Below are positions 1-5,283 of a stretch of 5,283 nt of DNA, one piece after another. The stretch is taken from positions 1 to 5,283 of the forward strand of contig JAFMQQ010000257.1 of the NCBI GenBank assembly GCA_017354595.1, given 5' to 3'. The translations under genes were made by a program, and so were the position numbers. Within the stretch, counting starts at the first letter, position 1; each line of letters begins with the position of its first letter. Under the pieces are notes generated by a model that did not search any database, was not told the DNA's origin, and saw nothing but the letters and a program-made list of their open reading frames with translations. This DNA is from Micromonosporaceae bacterium (lineage in GTDB: Bacteria > Actinomycetota > Actinomycetes > Mycobacteriales > Micromonosporaceae).

Positions 1-1124
1 GGCTAGACCCGGCCGCCACGCCGTTGCTGCGCCAGCTGGTCGAGACGATCGGCGCGGCGTACCTCGACGACAAGAACCTCGTCGCGTTCCCCACCGCGCA
101 CCCGGCGAACTGCACCGGCGACGCCCGGCTGCTCCGCGACGCCGACGTGGTCCTCGGTGTGGACGTGGTGGACCTGCCCGGCCTGTTGGCCGACCGCGGA
201 CGCGGCAACCGCAGCGGGTCCGGCGGGCATGCCCGATCCGGCAACGCACCGCTGCCGGCGATCATCGACCTGTCAACGGGCGAGCTCGCGGCGCGGTCGT
301 GGTCGAACGCGTTCACCGCCCCGCTCCGCCGCTCCGTGCAGCTGTTGGCCGACCCGCTGGCCGGGCTTGCGGCGCTCATCGACGCCCTCGATGGCCGCCG
401 CCCGCGCGACGCGGTACAGCGGTCGGCGGATGAAGCACGGGCGCGCCGGGTGGCGGTCCACGAGCGGGCCGGAGCACGGCTGCGCGCGCACTGGTCGGAT
501 ACGCCGATCTCGCCGGGCCGGCTGGTGGCGGAGGTGTGGGCCGCGGTACGCGGCATCGACCGGCTGCTGACGCTGCGGAACACACGGAGCTGGCCGATCG
601 GCGTATGGGAGTTCGGTGGCGCGGGCGAGTACCTCGGCCACTCGGGCGGCGGCGGGGTCGGCTACGGGCCCGGCGCCATGGTGGGCGGCGCGCTCGCCGC
701 CCGCGACCGCGACCAGCTCGGCGTCGCGATTGTCGGCGATGGGGATCTGCTGATGGCCTCCGGTGCACTGTGGACGGCCGTGCACTACCGGGTCCCGATG
801 CTCGTTGTGGTCAACGACAACGGCTCGTTCTACAACGACGAGCCGCACCAGGCCGGCGTCGCGCTGGACCGCGGCCGGCCGGCGGAGAACTCGTGGATCG
901 GCATGCGGATCGGCGATCCAGCGGTGGATATCGCTGGGCTCGCGGCGGCGTACGGGTGCACGTCGCACGGCCCGATCGACGACCCCGAGAAGCTGCCGGC
1001 GGTACTGGCGGCCGCGACCGCCGACGCGACGCAGGGTGCGGTCGCCGTTGTCCAGGTGCGGACCGCGCCGGATCAGGATGACCGGCGCGAGAAGGTGCGC
1101 CGCACAGACCTAGGCAGGACCTAG
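1..1124 (+). CDS. ThDP-dependent enzyme, acetolactate synthase/benzoylformate decarboxylase-like (5' partial)
   Basis: The frame is open from the left edge (first whole codon at 3) to TAG at 1122-1124, giving 373 visible residues of a protein that is probably 550-600 aa in full. The first ~130 residues look like the central domain of ThDP enzymes (hydrophobic strand ADVVLGVDVVDL near residues 47-58). The rest is the C-terminal ThDP-binding domain: a glycine-rich GVGYGPGAMVGGALA stretch near 218-232, then the cofactor motif starting with GDG (nt 735-743, residues 245-247) and ending in NDN (271-273), whose Asp and Asn hold Mg2+ and diphosphate in this superfamily. The N-terminal domain with the catalytic Glu lies outside the window, so activity cannot be judged. 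Family members cleave or join C-C bonds next to a keto group. The NDNGSFYND segment does not follow typical biosynthetic IlvB, so I give no symbol. It probably shares a transcript with the binding-protein gene 14 nt downstream. Confidence 0.9.
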   Translation, partial: LDPAATPLLRQLVETIGAAYLDDKNLVAFPTAHPANCTGDARLLRDADVVLGVDVVDLPGLLADRGRGNRSGSGGHARSGNAPLPAIIDLSTGELAARSWSNAFTAPLRRSVQLLADPLAGLAALIDALDGRRPRDAVQRSADEARARRVAVHERAGARLRAHWSDTPISPGRLVAEVWAAVRGIDRLLTLRNTRSWPIGVWEFGGAGEYLGHSGGGGVGYGPGAMVGGALAARDRDQLGVAIVGDGDLLMASGALWTAVHYRVPMLVVVNDNGSFYNDEPHQAGVALDRGRPAENSWIGMRIGDPAVDIAGLAAAYGCTSHGPIDDPEKLPAVLAAATADATQGAVAVVQVRTAPDQDDRREKVRRTDLGRT

Positions 1125-1130
1125 AGGAGG
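1123..1130 (+). promoter_or_regulatory. Ribosome binding site of the binding-protein gene
   Basis: AGAGGAGG lies 8 nt before the ATG at 1139 and is close to a perfect anti-Shine-Dalgarno match. It overlaps the last two bases of the upstream TAG stop codon (1122-1124), so a ribosome ending the ThDP gene sits on this site. This fixes the start at 1139 and suggests coupled translation. Confidence 0.85.
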
Positions 1131-1138
1131 CGAGACCG

Positions 1139-1207
1139 ATGAGGAAACCAACTATGGCCGCCGGCCTGGCGGCGTTGGCCACGGTCGGCATGGCACTGGC
1201 GGCCTGC
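1139..1207 (+). other. Lipoprotein signal peptide and lipobox Cys
   Basis: The region encodes the n-region MRKPT, a hydrophobic Ala/Leu/Val core and LAAC, with Cys23 encoded at 1205-1207. Signal peptidase II would cut before this Cys, leaving the binding protein anchored to the outer face of the membrane, as expected for a Gram-positive importer. Confidence 0.9.
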
Positions 1208-2269
1208 GGCGGCAGCCCGACGCAGGATGCTCCCGCCGCGGCCGGCGCCGCTGGCGGGGCGGCCGACTCGACCTACCAGAAGCTGAACGCCATGCCCGAA
1301 AATCAGGTGCGAGCCGAGGCAATCAAGGAGGCTAAGGCGGAGGGCGGCACGGTGTCGATGTACACGTCGATGAACGCCGATATCGCCGACGCGGTGACCG
1401 CGGAGTTCACCAAGCAGACCGGCATCAAGGTGACGACCTACCGTGGGCACTCCGAGGATGTCCTGCAACGCACACTGCAGGAGGCATCGGCGAACAAGCT
1501 CGCCGCGGACGTCGTGGAGACCAACTTCGCCGAGTTGGATGCGCTGGGGAACAAGAAGATCTTCGGAGCGTACGACGGACCAGCCGGGAAGAAGATCGAT
1601 GCCACCTACCACTACAACGGCTGGATCGCCTCCCGCCTGAACATCCTCGAAGTCGGCTGGAACACCAAGCTCGTACCCGAGCAGGACCTGCCGACGGCGT
1701 GGGAGGACCTGGCCGACCCCAAGTACAAGGGCAAGCTCACGATCGAGCAGACCGACAGCGACTGGTACGAGAATGTCACCAAGTGGTGGAAGGACCACGG
1801 CAAGAGCGACGCCGAGATCGCCGACCTGTGGCAGAAGATCGTGGGCAACGCCAAGGTCGTCAACGGCCACATCACGATGGCGGAGCTGTTGGCCGCCGGG
1901 CAGACCGCGATCAACGCCGACAACTACAGCTACGAGTACACAGTGGTCGCCAAGAAGGGCGCGCCGGTCAAAGACGTGGGAGCGAGCGGTAAGAACCCGG
2001 TCCCCGCATTCGCCCGGCCCAACGGCGTCGGTGTGGTGGCCGCAGCCAAGCACCCGGCCGCCGCGTGGCTGTTGGAGGACTGGATGCTCGGCGACGGCCA
2101 GGCGGTGTTTGTCGCGCAGGGCCTGACCCCCGCCACGAAGGTCGCCGGCGACACGACGACCGAGGGCCTGAACGTCGTGCCGTACGACACCGACGGCTAC
2201 GAAGCCAACCAGAAGAAGTGGTCGGACGAGTACGACAAGCTGATCAGTACCGCGCCGAAACTGAAGTGA
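1139..2269 (+). CDS. ABC importer substrate-binding lipoprotein, Fe(III)/AfuA-like family
   Basis: This is a 376-aa extracytoplasmic binding protein that captures a ligand and delivers it to an ABC permease. Residues 1-22 form a lipoprotein signal peptide (basic MRK start, Ala/Leu/Val core) ending in the lipobox LAAC, with the lipidated Cys at 23. An Ala/Gly linker (about 24-46) follows. The mature domain starts near 71 with the strand VSMYTSMN and continues with a TGIKVTTYRG segment (94-103) and AADVVETNFAELDAL (122-136), the pattern of the iron(III), 2-aminoethylphosphonate and thiamine binding proteins. The segments PTAWEDLADPKYKGKL (185-200) and GVGVVAAAKHPAAAWLL (296-312) are also typical. 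A Tyr cluster (Y263, Y265, Y267) lies where FbpA-type proteins carry adjacent iron-binding tyrosines, but here the tyrosines alternate with other residues, so iron is not assured. The likely permease and ATPase partners are on the opposite strand at 3359-5283. The family call is firm; the ligand is unknown. Confidence 0.93.
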   Translation: MRKPTMAAGLAALATVGMALAACGGSPTQDAPAAAGAAGGAADSTYQKLNAMPENQVRAEAIKEAKAEGGTVSMYTSMNADIADAVTAEFTKQTGIKVTTYRGHSEDVLQRTLQEASANKLAADVVETNFAELDALGNKKIFGAYDGPAGKKIDATYHYNGWIASRLNILEVGWNTKLVPEQDLPTAWEDLADPKYKGKLTIEQTDSDWYENVTKWWKDHGKSDAEIADLWQKIVGNAKVVNGHITMAELLAAGQTAINADNYSYEYTVVAKKGAPVKDVGASGKNPVPAFARPNGVGVVAAAKHPAAAWLLEDWMLGDGQAVFVAQGLTPATKVAGDTTTEGLNVVPYDTDGYEANQKKWSDEYDKLISTAPKLK

Positions 2270-2273
2270 CTGG

Positions 2274-3359
2274 CTAGTCTCTGATGTCCTGGAGGAACCA
2301 CTCGGCCGGCAACCGCCGGCCGAGTTCCTTCTGCTCGGCCAGCTCCAGCACGTGCCCGGCGACCGCCGCGAACTGCAGCCCCTGGGTGCCGGTCGCGACG
2401 AAGACGGTCACGTCGGTGTCACTGCGCCGACCGGGAACCCGCCCGGTCTCCAGGTCCAGCAACGTGGGCCAGGCACCGCGTTCGGGCGCCCGCCCCGGCG
2501 GGATGCGCCGCCGGTCCTCCGGGCTGCCCGAGACGTAGGAGGCGATCGCGCCGGCCGCCCACTCCATCATCGGGACCTCCGTGCCGTAGGGCACCGTATG
2601 GACGCCCAGTTGCAGCACCACATCGGCGCGGTCGAGCAGCGCGTCGCCGAGCTCCCGGCGGGTCACGCAGACGACGTGGGTACCGGGATCGAGCCAGGCC
2701 GGGTCGAAGGTCGGGCCCATGGAGTCGGTGGCGGTGGCGACGATGCCGGTACCCCGGACGGCCTGCTCCGCCTCGGGTACCGCCACCGCCTCGATGCCGA
2801 GCTCGGAGCGCACCCGACCGGCGAACGCGGTGCGGTGCTGCGGGGTCGGGCTGAAGACCCGCACCTCGGTCAGCCGCCGTACCTGCGCGATGGCTTCGAC
2901 GTAGGTCCAGGCCATGCCGCCCGACCCGAGCACACCGAGGATGCCGGCGTCGGTACGGGCCAGCGCGTCGGTACCGATGCCGGCCGCCGCGCCGACCCGC
3001 ATGTGCTGCAGGTAGCCGTCCTGCAACAGGGCGAGCGGTGCGCCATCGGAGACCCGGAAACACAGGATGAGCCCGCAGTACCGGCCGGGCTGGACGCAGT
3101 ACTTCTCGGTGGTACCGCCCTCCCAGCTGACCACGTCCGACTTGATGCGTACGGCGGCGACGCCGTAGGCCGTACTCACCCCGGCCATGCTGCCCCACTG
3201 GTAGTAGTCGTGTGGCCGGCCGGTCGGGGCGAACATGTCGATGCGTGGCACATACGTCGCCTCGCCCCGCCGCAGGTCGTCGTAGCCGCGGCGCAGCGCC
3301 GCGATCGTCCCGCGCATGTCAAGGACGGACTGTACGTCGGCGTTGTCCAGCAGCCGCAT
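2274..3359 (-). CDS. Ornithine cyclodeaminase/mu-crystallin family protein, divergent
   Basis: This is a 361-aa protein, the usual length for the family, which includes ornithine cyclodeaminase, alanine dehydrogenase of archaeal type, ketimine reductase and siderophore enzyme SbnB. Seen in the sequence: the substrate-side Lys in RIKSDV (K73), the Arg in MRVGAAAG (R121), the Rossmann motif GVLGSGGMA (142-150, GxGxxA), the second-strand end VFSP with T172 and R176 nearby, and the family C-terminal VTVFVATGTQG segment (317-327). The loop after H228 is short (HVVCVTRREL, 228-237) and lacks the Asp that ornithine cyclodeaminase uses for catalysis, so lysine/ornithine deamination is doubtful. A reductase or dehydrogenase acting on an imino or keto acid is more plausible. 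The C-terminal tail EWFLQDIRD is not one I know from classical members. The ATG at 3359 overlaps the ATPase stop codon by one base (TGATG). It is the last gene of the - strand operon. The family is clear; the reaction is unknown. Confidence 0.9.
   Translation of the reverse strand: MRLLDNADVQSVLDMRGTIAALRRGYDDLRRGEATYVPRIDMFAPTGRPHDYYQWGSMAGVSTAYGVAAVRIKSDVVSWEGGTTEKYCVQPGRYCGLILCFRVSDGAPLALLQDGYLQHMRVGAAAGIGTDALARTDAGILGVLGSGGMAWTYVEAIAQVRRLTEVRVFSPTPQHRTAFAGRVRSELGIEAVAVPEAEQAVRGTGIVATATDSMGPTFDPAWLDPGTHVVCVTRRELGDALLDRADVVLQLGVHTVPYGTEVPMMEWAAGAIASYVSGSPEDRRRIPPGRAPERGAWPTLLDLETGRVPGRRSDTDVTVFVATGTQGLQFAAVAGHVLELAEQKELGRRLPAEWFLQDIRD
2293..2329. terminator. Possible bidirectional terminator hairpin between convergent genes
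   Basis: The arms CTCGGCCGGC (2301-2310) and GCCGGCCGAG (2315-2324) form a perfect 10-bp stem with a 4-nt loop. After a 3-nt bulge (2298-2300) the stem continues with AGGAA (2293-2297) pairing with TTCCT (2325-2329). The hairpin begins 24 nt after the stop codon of the binding-protein gene, and on the + strand it is followed by a pyrimidine-rich stretch (TTCCTTCT). It lies wholly inside the last codons of the OCD-like gene (residues about 345-356). There is no real U-tract, as is common for actinobacterial terminators, so the role is inferred from structure and position. It could equally act as a 3' stability element. Confidence 0.55.
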
Positions 3360-4582
3360 CAGGCGGCGCCCAGGGGCGCCGCAGCGATCGCCCTCTCCGC
3401 CTGCGTTGGCAGGCTATCCGGTTGTGGACGGTCGCCCGGCGGTACGACCGCGACCCGCTCGGGGTCGACGGTGAGCGTCACCCGGGTACCCGGGGGGATC
3501 GATTGCACCGGGTTGGACCGGTTGCGGAACTCCTCCTTGCCGACGGTGATCATGTGGTCGACCGAGTCGCCTAGAAACGCCCTGGTGCTCACCTCGCCGG
3601 TGAACCGGTTGCGCCCGCCGGACGATCCGGCCTCGCGAGTGTCCTGTGTCCACCGTTCAATGTGGACAGATTCCGGCCGTACCGACACCATCGCCTCGTC
3701 GCCGATCCTCAGCGCCGCCCCGGTCATCATCCCCCAGGCGCTCAGCTCGGAGGTATCGACACGGCAGGAGCCATCCGGTTCCACCGCGGCGACCGTGCCA
3801 CGCAACAGGTTCGTCACGCCGACGAAGGTCGCCACGAACTCGCTCGCCGGCCGCTCGTAGATCTCCCGCGGCTTGCCCACCTGTACGATCCGGCCTTCGC
3901 TGAGTACCGCGATCCGGCTGGACATGGCGAGCGCCTCGCCCTGGTCGTGCGTGACGTAGATGGCGGTCTGCCCGAGCTCGCGCTGCAGCCGCTTCAGCTC
4001 GAAGCGCATCGCCTCGCGCAGCTTGGCGTCCAGATTGGAGAGTGGTTCGTCCAGCAGCATCAGGTCCGGCTCGCCGACCAGTGCCCGGGCCAGCGCGAGC
4101 CGCTGCTGCTGCCCGCCGGAGAGCATGGTCGCCGGGCGGTGCGCCAGCGGCGCGAGGTCGGTCACCTCGAGCACCCGCATCACCTTCTCCCGCACCTCAC
4201 CGCGCCCGGGGCGGCGGCCCCGTGGCAGTACGGTGATCGGGAAGGCCGCGTTGTCGAAGACCGACATGTGTGGCCAGATCGCGTAGGACTGGAACACCAT
4301 TCCGAGCCGGCGCCGGTTGGCCGGCGTGTTGATCTTCTTGCCGGCGTCGTACAGCACCCGCTCACCGAGTTCGATGTGCCCGCCGTCTGGCCGTTCCAGC
4401 CCCGCGATGCACCGCAGCGTCGTGGTCTTGCCGCAGCCGGACGGGCCGAGCAGGGTGAACAGCTCCCCGTCCTGCACGTCGAAGCTCACCCCGTCCACCG
4501 CCATCACACGGGCCGGTACGCCCGCCGCCCGCCGCCGGCCGACGTTGTCGTACGTCTTCACCAATCCATCGACGAGAAGCAT
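3359..4582 (-). CDS. ABC importer ATPase, Fe(III)/spermidine/phosphonate (FbpC/PotA-like) family
   Basis: This 407-aa cytoplasmic ATPase powers the importer. All ATP-binding parts are present and intact: aromatic A-loop Tyr11, Walker A GPSGCGKT (46-53), Q-loop Gln98 in MVFQSYAIWPHM, signature LSGGQQQ (154-160), Walker B LMLLDEP (174-180), D-loop SNLD (182-185) and switch His212 in VTHDQGEAL. From about residue 258 a C-terminal TOBE-type regulatory region follows, with the conserved VRPESV (301-306). The segment NRRRLGMVFQSYAIWPHMSV is characteristic of the iron/polyamine/aminoethylphosphonate group. A ~10-residue Arg/Ala-rich insert (about 16-25) precedes AVDGVSF. The frame is open far upstream of the ATG, but the start at 4582 is supported by GGAGGG 9 nt before it and by the family N-terminus (LLVDGLVKTY). 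The gene follows the permease by 17 nt and ends inside the start codon of the OCD-like gene. The cargo cannot be told from the ATPase. Confidence 0.95.
   Translation of the reverse strand: MLLVDGLVKTYDNVGRRRAAGVPARVMAVDGVSFDVQDGELFTLLGPSGCGKTTTLRCIAGLERPDGGHIELGERVLYDAGKKINTPANRRRLGMVFQSYAIWPHMSVFDNAAFPITVLPRGRRPGRGEVREKVMRVLEVTDLAPLAHRPATMLSGGQQQRLALARALVGEPDLMLLDEPLSNLDAKLREAMRFELKRLQRELGQTAIYVTHDQGEALAMSSRIAVLSEGRIVQVGKPREIYERPASEFVATFVGVTNLLRGTVAAVEPDGSCRVDTSELSAWGMMTGAALRIGDEAMVSVRPESVHIERWTQDTREAGSSGGRNRFTGEVSTRAFLGDSVDHMITVGKEEFRNRSNPVQSIPPGTRVTLTVDPERVAVVPPGDRPQPDSLPTQAERAIAAAPLGAA
3363..3382 (-). promoter_or_regulatory. Hairpin masking the initiation region of the OCD-like gene
   Basis: In the - strand mRNA, GCGGCGCC and GGCGCCGC form a perfect 8-bp GC stem around a CCTG loop, ending three bases before the ATG at 3359-3357. 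No good Shine-Dalgarno is visible, and the hairpin fills the place where one would be. The element encodes the last residues of the ATPase. Together with the TGATG overlap it suggests that the downstream gene is translated mainly by ribosomes that have just finished the ATPase. The role is inferred. Confidence 0.45.
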
Positions 4583-4591
4583 GACTGTGAA

Positions 4592-4597
4592 CCCTCC
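4592..4597 (-). promoter_or_regulatory. Ribosome binding site of the ATPase gene
   Basis: GGAGGG on the - strand lies 9 nt before the ATG at 4582 and just after the permease stop codon (4602-4600). It decides the ATPase start, because the open frame itself continues some 188 codons further upstream, antiparallel to no other evidence of coding and overlapping the permease gene. A small inverted repeat (4596-4609) partly overlaps it. Confidence 0.8.
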
Positions 4598-4609
4598 AGT
4601 CAGGACTGG
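4596..4609 (-). repeat. Short inverted repeat across the permease stop codon
   Basis: CCAGTC (4596-4601) and GACTGG (4604-4609) are inverted copies. In the - strand mRNA this gives a 5-bp stem with a CCTG loop that contains part of the permease stop codon and touches the Shine-Dalgarno of the ATPase gene. It is short enough to be chance. Confidence 0.3.
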
Positions 4610-5283
4610 GTACCGGCGCCGAAGCGCAGACCGACCCGGTACGCGATACCGACGAGCAGCATGAGCGTGGCCACCATCAGAACACCGAGGGCCGCGACGA
4701 CGGTGAAGTTGCCGTCGTTGAACTGCTCCCACAGCAGCACCGACAGGACTTCCTTGCCCGGGCTGTACAGCAGGATCGTGCTGGACAACTCGCGGAAGGA
4801 GACGACCAGGATGTAGACCCAGCCGGCGAGGATGCCCGAGCTCATCAGCGGCACGACGACGCGCCGGAAGCTCTGCCACCAGTTCGCGCCGCTGATCATC
4901 GCCGACTCCTCCAGCTCGCTGTTCATCTGCGCCATCGCGGTCACCGCATAACGCATCCCGTACGGCAGGTACCGGGTGGCGTAGGAGATCAGCAGGATCC
5001 ACAGGGTGCCGTAGATGGGCAGCGGCGAGCGCAGGTAGACGAAGAGCAGTCCCAGGCCCATCACCAGGCCGGGGATGACCAGCGGGGTCGAGGCGAGCAC
5101 GTCGAGACCGCGGCGACCCGGAATCCTGGTCCGTACGATCAGCCACGCCACCACCGCGGTCAGGAACATCACGCCGGTGGCGGCGCCGAGGCCGAGCAGC
5201 ACCGAGTTGCGGAACGCGGTCACCGCGAGCGGCAGGTGCAACACCTGGCTGTAGCTGTGGAGCGTGACCGAACGCGCCGCCTG
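4600..5283 (-). CDS. ABC importer permease, FbpB-like C-terminal half (5' partial)
   Basis: The 227 visible residues run in from the right edge and stop at TGA 4602-4600. The frame is open to the edge, and the first codons (TLHSYSQVL, then RNSVLLGLG) are the usual lead-in to a permease domain, so the true start is outside the window. About five membrane segments can be seen, near residues 27-50, 64-84, 91-110, 148-163 and 192-214. The cytoplasmic EAA loop that docks on the ATPase is present with exact family spacing: E126-S-A, G132, nine residues, then V-x-V-P with P145. Fe(III)-type permeases are often a fusion of two such domains, and this piece fits a second half, but it could also be the end of a single-domain permease in a two-permease system. 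It is the first gene seen of a - strand operon with the ATPase (17 nt gap) and the OCD-like gene. Confidence 0.93.
   Translation of the reverse strand, partial: QAARSVTLHSYSQVLHLPLAVTAFRNSVLLGLGAATGVMFLTAVVAWLIVRTRIPGRRGLDVLASTPLVIPGLVMGLGLLFVYLRSPLPIYGTLWILLISYATRYLPYGMRYAVTAMAQMNSELEESAMISGANWWQSFRRVVVPLMSSGILAGWVYILVVSFRELSSTILLYSPGKEVLSVLLWEQFNDGNFTVVAALGVLMVATLMLLVGIAYRVGLRFGAGTQS

Noticed and set aside
3..1124. Naming the ThDP enzyme IlvB/acetolactate synthase
   Set aside because: Only the cofactor-binding part is visible, the catalytic N-terminal domain is missing from the window, the segment after the cofactor motif is not typical of IlvB, and no IlvN or ilv neighbour is present.
1121..2053. 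Long open frame (310 codons) antisense to the binding-protein gene
   Set aside because: It is a GC-codon-bias shadow with no recognisable domain, whereas the + strand frame has a signal peptide, lipobox and full family pattern.
1139..2269. Naming the binding protein FbpA (ferric iron)
   Set aside because: The adjacent Tyr-Tyr iron ligands are not seen, and the family also covers aminoethylphosphonate, thiamine and other ligands.
2270..2273. Intergenic promoter between the binding-protein and OCD-like genes
   Set aside because: The genes converge and the gap is 4 bp, so neither needs a promoter there.
2352..3860. Long open frame (502 codons) on the + strand opposite the OCD-like and ATPase genes
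   Set aside because: It crosses a junction between two clearly coding - strand genes and is His/Arg/Gly-rich without motifs; third-position GC explains the openness.
3662..4816. Open frame (384 codons) on the + strand opposite the ATPase and permease
   Set aside because: It is antisense to intact Walker A, signature and Walker B motifs, shows no family pattern, and is best explained as a shadow.
3359..5146. A 595-aa reading of the ATPase frame starting far upstream
   Set aside because: The first ~188 residues are Arg/Ala/Pro-rich low-quality sequence overlapping the well-supported permease gene on the same strand in another frame. The ATG at 4582 has a good ribosome site and matches the family N-terminus.
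4600..5244. GTG at 5244 as the start of the permease
   Set aside because: The frame stays open to the window edge, and the codons before it read as a normal permease lead-in (TLHSYSQVL), so the gene is partial rather than beginning there.

Overview
The window is very GC-rich and densely coded, with gene junctions of -1, 4, 14 and 17 nt, strong purine-rich ribosome binding sites and long open frames on both strands. This points to a chromosomal segment of a high-GC actinobacterium (Micromonosporaceae, Streptomyces or a relative). That is inferred from composition and protein style, not from a marker gene. There are no RNA genes, mobile elements, CRISPR arrays or intergenic gaps over 20 bp.

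Layout. On the + strand, positions 1-1124 hold the C-terminal two thirds of a thiamine-diphosphate (ThDP) enzyme of the acetolactate synthase / benzoylformate decarboxylase superfamily, entering from the left edge. It is followed 14 nt later by a complete lipoprotein substrate-binding protein (1139-2269) of the Fe(III)/AfuA-like ABC importer class. On the - strand, read from right to left, come the C-terminal half of an ABC permease (5283-4600, entering from the right edge), its ATPase (4582-3359) and an ornithine-cyclodeaminase/mu-crystallin-family NAD(P)-binding protein (3359-2274). The two gene sets converge with 4 bp between stop codons.

How they may work together. Binding protein, permease and ATPase are the parts of one importer, but they sit in two convergent transcription units. 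Each unit also carries one metabolic enzyme: a ThDP carboligase/decarboxylase with the binding protein, and an OCD-like dehydrogenase with the membrane complex. The simplest reading is an uptake-and-conversion module for a small organic acid, amino acid or related anion, although ferric or chelated iron is the classical cargo of this transporter class. The substrate cannot be set from sequence alone.

The most interesting details are a near-perfect hairpin inside the 3' end of the OCD-like gene that could terminate both converging transcripts, a second perfect hairpin that covers the region just before the OCD-like start codon at a TGATG stop/start overlap, and an OCD-like protein that appears to lack the loop carrying the catalytic Asp of true ornithine cyclodeaminase.
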